This document shows positions 19,593 through 31,202 of a stretch of 64,000 nucleotides of DNA, piece by piece. Positions within the stretch are counted from its first letter, which is position 1, and each line of letters begins with the position of its first letter. The notes under the pieces are model-generated. The model searched no databases and was not told the origin of the DNA. It worked only from the letters and a program-made list of their open reading frames with translations. The translations under genes were made by a program, and so were the position numbers. Source of the DNA: Pseudorhodoferax sp047601025 (GTDB lineage Bacteria; Pseudomonadota; Gammaproteobacteria; Burkholderiales; Burkholderiaceae_C); assembly GCF_047601025.1 (NCBI RefSeq), contig NZ_JASGJZ010000001.1, positions 3,844,001 to 3,908,000 on the forward strand, given 5' to 3'.

Positions 19593-20860
19593 GGCGGGTG
19601 CTCGAAAGCGTCGGTGAAGAAACCCACCGCGCCGAAGTTACCGGACTTCAGCGCCAAGTGGAGGCCGAGCCCCTGAGCATAAGGTGTCCGTGCATGGCAC
19701 CAGGGCACGCCGGGTGCGATCTGCGGGCCGATGCGCATGCGCTCGACCGCCAATGCCTGCACGCAGGCGCCGGAGGTCTCGCCGCCGGCCACGACGAGCC
19801 GGCCCACGCCGGCCTCGACCAGGCCGCGCGCGACGGCCGCCAGCGCGGCCTCCACGGCCTGCCCGGCGCGCTCCACGCCCAGGCGGGCCTGCACGGCCTG
19901 CACCGCCTCGGGCCCGGCGGTCGCGTAGACCAGCACCGGGCCTTCGGCCAGCCGCGGCCGCGCCCACGCCAGCGCCTGGGCCGCGAGGTCCTCGCCGGCG
20001 GCCAGGCGCAGCGGGTCGATCGCGAACGCGGCGCCGCCGCGGCCGATGAAATCGGCCACCTGCGCGCGCGTGGCGGCCGAGCAGCTGCCCGACACGATGG
20101 CCCGCGCGCCGGCCGCCGGTGGCAGCTGCGCGGCCTGGCCGCCCGGCGCGATGCCGAAGTTGCGCGGCAGGCCGATGGCCACGCCCGAACCGGCGGTCAG
20201 CAGCGGCAGCTCCGCCAGCGCCGGGCCCATGGCGTGCAGGTCGGCATCGTCCACGGCGTCGACGACGGCCATCTGCACGCCCTCGCCGCGCAGCTGCGCG
20301 ATGCGCCGGCGGATCGCGTCGGCGCCGGCGCGTACGCAGGCGTGGTCGATCAGGCCGACGCGGCGCGCGGTCTGCGCCTGCAGCACGCGCACGAGGCTGG
20401 AATCCGTCATCGGCGTCAGCGGGTGGTGCCGCATGCCGGACTCGTGCAGCAGCACGTCGCCGACGAACAGGTAGCCCTTGAACACCGTGCGGCCGTTGGC
20501 GGGGAAGGCCGGGCAGGCGATCGTGAAGTCGGTGCCCAGCGCGTCCATCAGCGCGCCGGCCACCGGGCCGATGTTGCCGGCCGGCGTGGAATCGAAGGTC
20601 GAGCAGTACTTGAAGTAGATCTGCCGCGCGCCCTGCGCCTGCAGCCAGCGCAGCGCCGCGAGCGACTGCGCGACGGCCGCGCCGGGCGCGATGGTGCGCG
20701 ACTTCAGCGCGACGACCACGGCGTCCGCCGACGCGTCGAGCGGGCCGTCCGGCACGCCCATGGTCTGCACGACGCGCATGCCGCCGCGCACGAGGTTGTT
20801 GGCCAGGTCGGTGGCGCCGGTGAAGTCGTCGGCGATGCAGCCCAGGTGCAGCGTGTCCAT
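19589..20860 (-). CDS. otnK: four-carbon acid sugar kinase, OtnK-like
   Basis: This is a 423-residue DUF1537 kinase. GCIADDFTGATDLANNLVRGG is the N-terminal acid-sugar-binding domain and SGSCSAATRAQV with VVAGGETSGACVQAL marks the C-terminal nucleotide-binding domain. OtnK phosphorylates 3-oxo-tetronate at C4, and related DtnK acts on D-threonate. The adjacent OtnC homologue favours the oxo-tetronate route to dihydroxyacetone phosphate. No OtnI isomerase or LtnD is visible, so the upstream steps differ or lie elsewhere. Confidence 0.9.
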   Translation of the reverse strand: MDTLHLGCIADDFTGATDLANNLVRGGMRVVQTMGVPDGPLDASADAVVVALKSRTIAPGAAVAQSLAALRWLQAQGARQIYFKYCSTFDSTPAGNIGPVAGALMDALGTDFTIACPAFPANGRTVFKGYLFVGDVLLHESGMRHHPLTPMTDSSLVRVLQAQTARRVGLIDHACVRAGADAIRRRIAQLRGEGVQMAVVDAVDDADLHAMGPALAELPLLTAGSGVAIGLPRNFGIAPGGQAAQLPPAAGARAIVSGSCSAATRAQVADFIGRGGAAFAIDPLRLAAGEDLAAQALAWARPRLAEGPVLVYATAGPEAVQAVQARLGVERAGQAVEAALAAVARGLVEAGVGRLVVAGGETSGACVQALAVERMRIGPQIAPGVPWCHARTPYAQGLGLHLALKSGNFGAVGFFTDAFEHPP

Positions 20861-20878
20861 GGCGTGCGCCCCCGTGTT

Positions 20879-21952
20879 TCAGCCGCCGGCCACGGCCTGG
20901 GCGACCGCGGCCGCGAAGGCCTTGCAGCCCATGGTGCCGCCGATGTCGGCGGTGCGGGTCGCCGGGTCGGCCAGCACGGCGTCGACCGCGGCCTCCATCG
21001 CCCGGCCGGCCTGGCGCAGGCCGTCGTCGCCGCGCTTGTCGCCGAGCCAGCTCGCCATCATCGCGACCGACAGGATCATCGAGGTCGGGTTGGCCTTGTC
21101 CTGGCCGGCGATGGTCGGCGCCGAGCCGTGCTGGGCCTGCGCGCAGCACAGCGTGTCGCTGGCCATGATGGAGCCGGCCAGGCCCAGGCTGCCCGACAGC
21201 TCGCTGCACAGGTCGGACAGGATGTCGCCGTAGAAGTTGGTCGCCACCAGCACGTCGAAGCGCTCGGGCTCCTTGACCAGGTGGGCCGTGGCGGCGTCGA
21301 CCAGCAGGTCGTCCAGCTGCACCTGCGGATAGTCGCGCGCCACGTCGCGCACGGCCTGCAGGAACAGCCCGTCGGTCATGTGGAAGCTGTTGGCCTTGTG
21401 GATGGCGGTGACCTTCCTGCGCCGCGTCATCGCCAGCTCGAAGGCGCGGCGCGCGATGCGCTCGCTGCAGTGGCGCGTGATCTTGCGCACCGACAGCGCC
21501 ATGTCCGGGCTGGGCATCATCTCGCCCCAGCCGCGCGCCATGTTGCGGTCGGGGTAGAAGCCCTCGGTGGCCTCGCGCATGATGACCAGGTCCATGGCGC
21601 GGCCTTCGCGCATGTTGGACGGCAGGAACGGCCGCGTGCGCGCCGGGCGCACGTTGGCGTACAGGTCCAGCCCGATGCGGTAGGCGGCCGAGACGTTGCG
21701 CCCGCCCTGCTCGGGCGGCGGGTAGTCGGCGTGCGACTGCGTGCCGAGGATGATGCCGTCGTAGGCGCGGGAGCGCTCCAGCAGCTCGTCGCGGATGGTC
21801 ACGCCGTATTTCTTCAGGCTGGCGAAGCCCAGGTCCTCGACGTCGAATTGCAGGCGCAGGCCGAAGCGCCGGCCGGCGGCCTCGAACACGTGCACGGCGG
21901 CATCCACGATCTCGGGGCCGATGCCGTCGCAGGGCAGAACGATGAATTGCAC
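20879..21952 (-). CDS. isocitrate/isopropylmalate dehydrogenase family
   Basis: The protein has 357 residues from GTG 21952 with GGAGAG upstream. It shows the beta-decarboxylating dehydrogenase pattern: LPCDGIGPEIVDAA, REATEGFYPDRN, VTAIHKANSFHMTDGLF (catalytic Lys) and ATNFYGDILSDLCSEL (metal-binding Asp), with HGSAPTIAGQDKANPTSMILS near the C-terminus. Members oxidise 2-hydroxy acids such as isocitrate, 3-isopropylmalate, tartrate or D-malate. In this operon a hydroxy-dicarboxylate or C4 sugar acid is the likely substrate. Confidence 0.88.
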   Translation of the reverse strand: MQFIVLPCDGIGPEIVDAAVHVFEAAGRRFGLRLQFDVEDLGFASLKKYGVTIRDELLERSRAYDGIILGTQSHADYPPPEQGGRNVSAAYRIGLDLYANVRPARTRPFLPSNMREGRAMDLVIMREATEGFYPDRNMARGWGEMMPSPDMALSVRKITRHCSERIARRAFELAMTRRRKVTAIHKANSFHMTDGLFLQAVRDVARDYPQVQLDDLLVDAATAHLVKEPERFDVLVATNFYGDILSDLCSELSGSLGLAGSIMASDTLCCAQAQHGSAPTIAGQDKANPTSMILSVAMMASWLGDKRGDDGLRQAGRAMEAAVDAVLADPATRTADIGGTMGCKAFAAAVAQAVAGG

Positions 21953-21966
21953 GGGTCTCTCTCCAG

Positions 21967-22683
21967 TCAGGGGTGCGGGGTGGAAGGGGAAGGGATGGGG
22001 TCGGCCAGGCAGGCCCGCAGCCGGCGCACCGCGCTGTCCGGGCTGCTCAGGGCCGCGATGCCGGCCGCGGCGGCCGCGCGCTCGCGCAGGTGGGCCATCG
22101 AGAACTGCGCCAGCATTAGCACGTCGCAGCCGGCCAGCCGGCCGGCGGCCTGCTCGACCAGCGCGTCGTGCGCATCGGCGCGGCCCTCGCGCAGCGCCTG
22201 CAGCGCGCCGCCGGGGCACTGCACCTGCAGCGTGCAGGCGATGCCGCGGCGTGCGGCCAGGGCCAGCAGCTCCTCGCGCATGCCGGCCACCGAGGGTGCG
22301 AAGGTCGCGACCATGCCGATGCGCGCGGCCCGGCCCGGCGCCGCGCGCGCGGCGCACCGGTCCAGCGCCTCGTCGAACATGGCCTCGTTCGGCTTGAGCG
22401 TGGGCACGCCGGCTGCCGCCGCCGCGGCCTCGATCGCCGGGCCGAAGGCCGAGCAGGTGAACAGCACGCCCTGCGCGCCGGCCTGCACCGCGTAGCGCGC
22501 CAGAGCCGCGAAGCGCTCCATCAGCGCGGCATCGATGCGGCCGGTGGCTTCCAGGTCGGGCGCCAGGCGGTCGTCCAGCAGGTTCATGCGCACGGCCTCG
22601 GGCCACAGGCGCTCGAAGGCGGCCTGCACGGGTGCGACGGCCAGTGGTGTAGCATGTATCAAGCAGATTCTTGGTGCAATCAT
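21967..22683 (-). CDS. Asp/Glu racemase-family enzyme
   Basis: The 238-residue protein has the two-cysteine pattern of aspartate/glutamate/hydantoin racemases. The first half gives VLFTCSAFGPAIEAAAA and the second should supply the partner near CDVLMLAQFSMAHL. It is the first gene of the minus-strand otn-like cluster and is divergent from the third Bug gene. Its second Cys position appears to read Ala-Gln in LMLAQFSM, so it may act as an isomerase or decarboxylase of the arylmalonate-decarboxylase branch. Substrate is unknown. Confidence 0.78.
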   Translation of the reverse strand: MIAPRICLIHATPLAVAPVQAAFERLWPEAVRMNLLDDRLAPDLEATGRIDAALMERFAALARYAVQAGAQGVLFTCSAFGPAIEAAAAAAGVPTLKPNEAMFDEALDRCAARAAPGRAARIGMVATFAPSVAGMREELLALAARRGIACTLQVQCPGGALQALREGRADAHDALVEQAAGRLAGCDVLMLAQFSMAHLRERAAAAAGIAALSSPDSAVRRLRACLADPIPSPSTPHP

Positions 22684-22722
22684 GAGCGTTCTGTGTGCGT
22701 CATGGTTTTTGCGTATTGTACT

Positions 22723-22736
22723 TTTATTTGAATAAA
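22723..22736. promoter_or_regulatory. palindromic candidate GntR operator B
   Basis: TTTATT-TG-AATAAA is a perfect 6+2+6 dyad inside an AT-rich island between the divergent racemase-family and Bug genes (starts 22683 and 22795). The surrounding segment resembles the AT-rich site at 9963-9990. It is the strongest operator candidate for this cluster, probably bound by one of the two GntR/FCD proteins. Confidence 0.55.
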
Positions 22737-22794
22737 TACAAAAATGCGGACACCCATCCTTTTCTGAACCCGCGTTTTTCCGGAACCACACGCC

Positions 22795-23775
22795 ATGATC
22801 CTGCACCGCTGCACGCGGCGCGCCCTCGCGCTGCTCGCCCTGTCCACCGCTTGCGCCCCGGTGCTGGCCCAGCCCCCGGCCTACCCGGACAAGCCGGTGC
22901 GGCTGATCGTCCCGTATGCGCCCGGCGGGCCGAACGACGTGATGGCGCGCGTGCTCGCCCGGCAGCTGGCCGCCGACACCGGCCAGCCCTTCGTGGTGGA
23001 CAACAAGCCCGGCGCCGGCGGCGTGATCGGCACCGACGCGGTGGCCAAGGCCGTGCCGGACGGCTACACGCTGGGCTTCATCAGCGCGCCGTTCACGATG
23101 ACGCCGGCGCTGCAGCCGAAGATGCCCTACGACACGCTGCGCGACCTGGCGCCGGTGGTCCGGGTCGCGGAGTCGCCGATGGTGATGATGGTCCCCGCGA
23201 CCTCGCGCTTCGGCTCGGCGCAGGCGCTGATCGCCTATGCCGCGGCCCACCCCGGCGCGGTGACCTACGGCTCCGGCGGCGTCGGCAGCACGCCGCACCT
23301 GACGACCGAGCTGCTCGGCACGATCACCGGCGCGAAGTTCCTGCACGTGCCGTACAAGGGCGGCGGCGAGTCGCTCAAGGCGCTGATGGGCGGCGAGGTG
23401 GACCTGCTGATCGACAGCATCACCAGCACCGGCCCGGCCTTCGCGTCGGGCCGCATCCGCGGCCTGGGCATCGGCCAGGCCACCCGCGCGCCGCAGCTGC
23501 CCGACGTGCCGACCTTCGCGGAGGCCGGGCTGCAGGGCTTCGCGGTCGTGCACTGGGTCGGCGTCGTCGCCACGGCGCGGACGCCGCAGCCGGTGCTGGA
23601 CGCGCTGCAGGCGCAGATCGGCAAGGCGCTGCAGCATCCCGAGGTCGTGCGCAAGCTGGCGGAGCTGGGCGCCCGCCCGGTGGCCGACACGCCCGCCGCG
23701 TTCGGCGGCTTCATCCGCGACGAGCTGGCCAAGTGGCAGCAACTGGTCCGGAACGCCGGGATCGTGGCGCAGTGA
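22795..23775 (+). CDS. Bug-family periplasmic solute-binding protein
   Basis: The 326-residue receptor has signal peptide RCTRRALALLALSTACAPVL and cleavage near AQ. Core motifs are YPDKPVRLIVPYAPGG, FVVDNKPGAGGVIG, YGSGGVGSTPHLTTELL and LHVPYKGGGESLKALMGGE. It is divergent from the racemase-family gene and followed by an amidohydrolase in GTGA overlap, so uptake and the first hydrolytic step may be co-expressed. This is the third Bug gene in 16 kb. No transporter membrane subunits are nearby. Confidence 0.93.
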   Translation: MILHRCTRRALALLALSTACAPVLAQPPAYPDKPVRLIVPYAPGGPNDVMARVLARQLAADTGQPFVVDNKPGAGGVIGTDAVAKAVPDGYTLGFISAPFTMTPALQPKMPYDTLRDLAPVVRVAESPMVMMVPATSRFGSAQALIAYAAAHPGAVTYGSGGVGSTPHLTTELLGTITGAKFLHVPYKGGGESLKALMGGEVDLLIDSITSTGPAFASGRIRGLGIGQATRAPQLPDVPTFAEAGLQGFAVVHWVGVVATARTPQPVLDALQAQIGKALQHPEVVRKLAELGARPVADTPAAFGGFIRDELAKWQQLVRNAGIVAQ

Positions 23776-24647
23776 GCGGGCCGGCGGACGGCGCGGCAGG
23801 CGCCGCCTGCGACGCCCACGTCCACGTCTTCGAGCCGGCGCGCTTTCCGTATGCGCCGGCGCGGCGCTTCACGCCCGGGCGCGCCGGCGTGGACGAGCTG
23901 CAGCGCCACCTGCGCCGCATCGGCGCGGGCCGGGTCGTGCTGGTGCAGCCCAGCGTCTACGGGCACGACCACGGCTGCCTGCTGGACGCACTGGCCGCGC
24001 TGCGGGGCGCCGGCCGCGGCGTGGCCGTGCCGGCGCCGGACGCCACGCCGGAGCAGATCGCGCGGCTGGATGCGGCCGGCGTGCGCGCGGCGCGGGTGAA
24101 CCTCGTGGTCGAGGGCATCGCCGACGCGGCCGCGGCGCGCCAGGCCGTCGCGCGCGCCGCGGCCCGCATTCCCGCGCACTGGCATGTGCAGCTGCACCTG
24201 CGCCTGGAGACGGTCCACGCGCTGGCCGGGCTGCTGCGCACGGCCGGCCGCCACTTCGTGCTGGACCACCTGGGGCTGCCGGACGGGCCGGCCGCGCTCC
24301 GCTCGCCGGCCTGGCGTTCGCTGTGCGGGCTGGTGGCGGCGGGCGCGATGAGCGTCAAGCTGTCCGCGCCGTACCTGTCCGCGCCGGCGCCGTACGCGGC
24401 GCTGCGGCCGTTCGTGCGCGACCTGGCGTCGGCCAACCCCGGCGCGCTGGTCTGGGGCTCGAACTGGCCGCACACGCAGGGCGCGGCGCGCAGCGCCGCG
24501 GCCGACCCGGCGCAGGCCGAGCCGTTCCGCGAGGTCGACGACCGCGCCTGGCTGGCGCAGTGCCGGGCCTGGCTGGCGGCGCAGGGCCTGCCGGCCGGCA
24601 CGCTGGAGGGCAACGCGGCGCGGCTCTATGGCTTCGGGGCGGGGTAG
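23772..24647 (+). CDS. amidohydrolase-2 family TIM-barrel hydrolase
   Basis: The 291-residue protein starts from GTG in a GTGA overlap with the Bug stop. The amidohydrolase pattern is CDAHVHVFEP at the N-terminus (metal His-x-His), HWHVQLHL, HFVLDHLG and a C-terminal WGSNWPHTQG carrying the last metal or catalytic residues. Relatives hydrolyse lactones such as 2-pyrone-4,6-dicarboxylate or sugar lactones. Pairing with a tricarboxylate-type receptor is consistent with lactone or pyrone dicarboxylate use. The specific substrate is inferred, not shown. Confidence 0.83.
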   Translation: MSGPADGAAGAACDAHVHVFEPARFPYAPARRFTPGRAGVDELQRHLRRIGAGRVVLVQPSVYGHDHGCLLDALAALRGAGRGVAVPAPDATPEQIARLDAAGVRAARVNLVVEGIADAAAARQAVARAAARIPAHWHVQLHLRLETVHALAGLLRTAGRHFVLDHLGLPDGPAALRSPAWRSLCGLVAAGAMSVKLSAPYLSAPAPYAALRPFVRDLASANPGALVWGSNWPHTQGAARSAAADPAQAEPFREVDDRAWLAQCRAWLAAQGLPAGTLEGNAARLYGFGAG

Positions 24648-25053
24648 CCGCAGCCGCCCGTCCGCTGGCGCCGGAAGGCTGCCGCCGCACCCTTTGGCTT
24701 TCTTCAGGGCGTCGCGGTGGCACGGCCCGCAGTCGCGGCCGACCTTGTCCATCAGCGCCGCCGTTCCCGTTGCGCCTACCGTCGTCCGCCATGGCCATCC
24801 GACCGCCGCATCGAGGAGGGCGGCGGGTCGCGCTAGCCTGCCTGCCGTACCTGCCGTACCTGCCGTACCTGCCGTACCTGCCGTACCTGCCGTACCTGCC
24901 GTACCTGCCGTACCTGCCGACCGTGCCGGCGCGGGCGCGGGCGCGGGACCCGGTCACGGAGTGCGCGTACTGCCGCTGACGGTGGCGCTGCGCACCCGGG
25001 GCGTGCAGGCGCGGATGGAGGTCGACGTGCGGCGTTGACCGTGCCGGCGGCGG
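24648..25053. other. 406 bp intergenic region with tandem repeat
   Basis: No supported gene. Several frames stay open because the 9-bp repeat at 24842-24913 has no stop in most phases. A 62-codon plus-strand frame from 24791 would encode eight Leu-Pro-Tyr units, but it lacks independent support. Both flanking genes converge here, so a terminator is expected; no strong hairpin with a T tract was found. Confidence 0.5.
24842..24913. repeat. eight tandem copies of 9-bp CTGCCGTAC
   Basis: Eight perfect head-to-tail copies of CTGCCGTAC span 72 bp, followed by a degenerate ninth unit at 24914-24922. The array lies between convergent amidohydrolase and pseudouridine-synthase genes. Perfect identity suggests recent slippage expansion, so copy number may vary between strains. 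A 9-bp unit preserves frame, so any reading through it would give a tripeptide repeat. Confidence 0.95.
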
Positions 25054-25773
25054 TCAGAACGGCGCCGGGCTCTCGAAGGCGAGCGCCCGCCCGTCCAGCG
25101 GATGCGCCAGCGCCAGCGCGCAGGCGTGCAGCAGCAGCCGCGGCGCGCGCGCCTGCACCGGCGGCGGCGCGTACAGCGCGTCGCCGAGGATCGGATGGCC
25201 CTGGGCCGCCAGGTGCAGCCGCAGCTGGTGCGAGCGGCCGGTGACCGGCTCCAGCGCGAGCCGGCTGGTGCCGGCTCGCGCGTCGGTGGCCAGCAGCCGC
25301 CAGCGCGTGCGGCTGGGGCGGCCGCCCGCCGGGTCGACGATGGACAGCGGGCGGCGCGGCCAGTCCACGCGGATCGGCAGGTCGATCAGGCCCCAGTCGC
25401 CGTCCTCCGGCCCGGGCGGCAGCGCCCACAGGCCGTCGACCACGGCCTCGTAGCGCTTGGCGATGCGGCGCTGCTCGAAGGCCATGGACAGCGCGCGCTG
25501 CGCGGCCGGGCCGCGGCCCATCAGCATCAGGCCCGAGGTGGCCATGTCCAGCCGGTGCACCACCAGCGCGTCCGGGTACCGGCGCTGCGCGCGCACGGAC
25601 AGCGCGTCCTGCTTGTCCGGCCCGCGGCCCGGCACGGACAGCAGGCCGGCCGGCTTGGCGAGCACCAGCAGCGCGGCGTCGGCGTGCAGCACCTGCAGCG
25701 CCTCGCCCGCCGGGGCGTCTTCGTCCGTACGGGTTGCGGTGCGGGCCTCGTCGGGCGGCGGGGCGGGGCTCAC
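25054..25773 (-). CDS. RluA-family pseudouridine synthase
   Basis: The protein has 239 residues from GTG 25773, overlapping the kinase stop as GTGA. The catalytic motif HRLDMATSGLML contains the essential Asp. LLVLAKPAGLLSVPGR is the typical N-terminal strand and EPVTGRSHQLRLHLAAQGHPILGD the conserved C-terminal block. No S4 domain is present, as in RluA, which modifies 23S rRNA U746 and tRNA U32. Target RNA is inferred from domain layout only. Confidence 0.88.
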   Translation of the reverse strand: MSPAPPPDEARTATRTDEDAPAGEALQVLHADAALLVLAKPAGLLSVPGRGPDKQDALSVRAQRRYPDALVVHRLDMATSGLMLMGRGPAAQRALSMAFEQRRIAKRYEAVVDGLWALPPGPEDGDWGLIDLPIRVDWPRRPLSIVDPAGGRPSRTRWRLLATDARAGTSRLALEPVTGRSHQLRLHLAAQGHPILGDALYAPPPVQARAPRLLLHACALALAHPLDGRALAFESPAPF

Positions 25774-27860
25774 GCGTTCTCCTGCAGCAGCCGCTGCACC
25801 GTGGCGCACAGCTCCTGCACGTCGTTGGGCTTGTGGATCAGCGCGCGGGCGCCTTCGGCCAGGGCCTCGCGCTCGATCTCGGCCGTCACGTAGCCCGAGG
25901 CCAGCGCGACCGGCAGGTCGGCGCGGATGCCGCGCGCCTCGCGCACCAGGTCCACGCCGCAGTAGCCGGGCATGTTGTAGTCGGTGACCACCAGGTCCCA
26001 GGCCTGCGGGTTTTCGCGCAGCGCGGCGGCGGCGGCGTGCGGGTCGGTGAAGCCGGTGACGCGGAAGCCGCGGCGGTCGAGCAGCCGCCGGACCATGAAG
26101 ACCAGCGCCTCGTCGTCGTCCACGTACATCACGTGCTGGCCGGTGCCGGCCACGGCGGGCGCGCTTGCCGGCGCGGTGGCCGCCGGCGGGGCGGGCGGCG
26201 CGTCGGTGGCCGGGAAGTACAGCATGAAGCGGCTGCCGCGGCCCGGCGCGCTCTGCACGTCCACGGCGCCGCCGTGGCTGCGCATCACGCCGTGCACGAC
26301 GGCCAGCCCGAGCCCGGTGCCCTGGCCGACCTGCTTGGTCGTGAAGAAGGGCTCGAAGATGCGCTCCAGCGTGGCGGCGTCCATGCCCGGGCCGTCGTCG
26401 CGCACGGACACGCGGGCGTACACGCCCGGCGCCAGGCCCAGCCGCGCGCAGCGCGCGGGCCCGGGCGATTCGCGCTGCAGGTCGATCCAGACCGCGCCCC
26501 GGCCCTCGGGCGCGCCCTGGATGGCCTGGACCGCGTTGGTGCCCAGGTTCAGCACGGCCTGGCCGACCTGGGTCTTGTCGGCCAGCACGGCCGGCACGCT
26601 GTGGTGGATGCGCAGGTGCAGCTCCACCTGCGGCGGCAGCGTCACGCGCAGCATCCGCTCGGTCTCGGCCAGTACCTCGGCCAGGTCGATCGGCACGCGG
26701 CGCGGCGCCTCGTTGCGGCTGAAGGTCAGGATCTGGCGCACCAGGTCGCGCGCGCGGCGGCCGGCCTTCTCGATCTCGCGCAGGCTCTCCTGGGCGGCGG
26801 CGTTCAGGCTGCTGTCTTCCCTGGCCAGGGCCACGTTGCCCATGATGGCGTGCAGGATGTTGTTGAAGTCGTGGGCGATGCCGCCGGCCATGGTGCCCAC
26901 CGCCTCCATCTTCTGCGACTGGCGCAACTGCGCCTCCAGCGCCGCGCGCTGGGCCTCGTCGCGCTTGCGCAGGGTCAGGTCGCGCGCGAACACCGTGGCG
27001 GTGTCGCCGAAGGCCACGCTGACCTCCACCGGCACGGCGGCGCCGTCGGCCGTCAGCGCCTGCATCTCAGTGGCCGGCAGCTGGGCGGTGGCGGGGTGCC
27101 GGGCCATGAGCTCGGCCGCGTTCGGGAAGAAGCGCGCCAGCGGGCTGCCGAGGGCGTCGGCCGGCGGGCAGCGGAGCAGCGTGGCGGCGGCCGGGTTGAA
27201 GACGGTGATGCGGTGCCCGCGGTCCACGCAGACGATGGCGTCCAGCGACGAGTCGATGATGTCGGCCAGCCGCGCCTGGCTGATGCGCAGCTGCTCGTTG
27301 CGCTGCTGCAGCTCGGCGCCGCTTTGCAGCAGCGCACGGCGCTCGGCCAGCAGCGGGCCCTGGTCGATGACGGCGCAGATGAAGTGCGCGACCGGCTCCT
27401 GCGCCTGGTCGAGCCGGGCGATGTGCAGGTCGCCGGTGATGCGGCGGTCCGCGCCGATCGCGAACACGACTTCCTTGGCCTCGGCCTGCCCGCGCTCGCG
27501 CGCCAGCGCGAAGGCGGCGCGCACGGCCGCCGCGCTGGCCGCGCTGACGAAGGGCATCAGGAAGTTCAGCGGCGGGTCGCGCTCGGTCGGCTGGAACGAG
27601 CGCCGGGCCATGGAGTTGCTCTGCACGACGAGGTCGTGCTCGTCCACCACCATCAGCGCCAGCGGCACGCTGGAGAACAGCGTCTCGAAGCGCCGGGAGG
27701 CCGCCTCGGCCATGGCCTGGCTGTAGCGCAGGACCTTGTTCTGGCTTTCCAGCTCCGCCTGGTAGCTGCGCAGGTCGCGGATGAGCTGCGGCAGCAGGTA
27801 GCCCTCGACCGCGGGCCCGGAGGGGGAGGGCACGGGCGTGCTGCGGCGCGCTGCGTTCAT
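25770..27860 (-). CDS. hybrid PAS sensor histidine kinase
   Basis: The 696-residue protein has no signal peptide or membrane segment, so it is a soluble sensor. A PAS-like domain spans residues ~60-170 (FETLFSSVPLALMVVDEHD) and a second ~195-310 (IIDSSLDAIVCVDRGHRITVF). The dimerisation H-box AGGIAHDFNNILHAIMGN, an ATPase domain with RDDGPGMDAATLERIFEPFF and GQGTGLGLAVVHG, and a C-terminal receiver (MYVDDDEALVF, VVTDYNMPGY, HKPNDV) follow. It could pass phosphate to an external response regulator; none is adjacent. Downstream RluA-type gene overlaps its stop. Confidence 0.92.
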   Translation of the reverse strand: MNAARRSTPVPSPSGPAVEGYLLPQLIRDLRSYQAELESQNKVLRYSQAMAEAASRRFETLFSSVPLALMVVDEHDLVVQSNSMARRSFQPTERDPPLNFLMPFVSAASAAAVRAAFALARERGQAEAKEVVFAIGADRRITGDLHIARLDQAQEPVAHFICAVIDQGPLLAERRALLQSGAELQQRNEQLRISQARLADIIDSSLDAIVCVDRGHRITVFNPAAATLLRCPPADALGSPLARFFPNAAELMARHPATAQLPATEMQALTADGAAVPVEVSVAFGDTATVFARDLTLRKRDEAQRAALEAQLRQSQKMEAVGTMAGGIAHDFNNILHAIMGNVALAREDSSLNAAAQESLREIEKAGRRARDLVRQILTFSRNEAPRRVPIDLAEVLAETERMLRVTLPPQVELHLRIHHSVPAVLADKTQVGQAVLNLGTNAVQAIQGAPEGRGAVWIDLQRESPGPARCARLGLAPGVYARVSVRDDGPGMDAATLERIFEPFFTTKQVGQGTGLGLAVVHGVMRSHGGAVDVQSAPGRGSRFMLYFPATDAPPAPPAATAPASAPAVAGTGQHVMYVDDDEALVFMVRRLLDRRGFRVTGFTDPHAAAAALRENPQAWDLVVTDYNMPGYCGVDLVREARGIRADLPVALASGYVTAEIEREALAEGARALIHKPNDVQELCATVQRLLQENA

Positions 27861-27884
27861 CGCGCGACGGCCGCGCCCGCCAGG

Positions 27885-30779
<2,895 letters not shown>

Positions 30780-30791
30780 GGCGCGGGCGGG

Positions 30792-31160
30792 TCAGTGGTT
30801 GGCGGCGAAGGTGTCGTAGGCGGCCTCGTCCAGCAGCGCGTCGACCTGCGCGGCGTCGCTGAGCCTGACCTTGAAGAACCAGCCGGCGCCCATCGGGTCG
30901 CTGTTGGCCAGGGCCGGGTCGGCGCGCAGCGCCTCGTTGACCTCGGTGATCTCGCCGGAGACCGGCATGTAGACGTCGGCCGCGGCCTTCACGGATTCGA
31001 CGACGCCGGCCACTTCCTTCTGCGCCAGCGTCTTGCCGACCTCGGGCAGGTCGACGAACACCACGTCGCCCAGCGCGTCCTGCGCATGCCGGGTGATGCC
31101 GACGGTGGCGACGCCGCCTTCGACCTGGATCCATTCGTGGTCTTCGGTGTACTTGATCAT
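30792..31160 (-). CDS. gcvH: glycine cleavage system H protein
   Basis: The 122-residue protein has the usual H-protein length. The lipoylated lysine is in VVESVKAAADVYMPVSGEI, and DHEWIQVEGGVATVGITRHA is the standard N-terminus. It shuttles the aminomethyl group among P, T and L proteins in the cytosol. It sits between gcvT (42 bp upstream) and gcvP. No lpd gene is nearby. Confidence 0.97.
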   Translation of the reverse strand: MIKYTEDHEWIQVEGGVATVGITRHAQDALGDVVFVDLPEVGKTLAQKEVAGVVESVKAAADVYMPVSGEITEVNEALRADPALANSDPMGAGWFFKVRLSDAAQVDALLDEAAYDTFAANH

Positions 31161-31202
31161 GGTGTGTCCTCGGGTTGCTGTTCAGGTAGGTAGGAAAGAG
31201 GT

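Noticed and set aside
24700..24752. CxxCH heme-binding motif (CGPCH) on the minus strand
   Set aside because: The frame has no signal peptide and continues as the antisense shadow of the amidohydrolase; a chance match in GC-rich DNA.
24842..24922. Possible CRISPR array
   Set aside because: Units are 9 bp and contiguous with no spacers.
24791..24979. 62-codon frame with eight Leu-Pro-Tyr repeats
   Set aside because: The repeat keeps many frames open and no flanking coding support exists.
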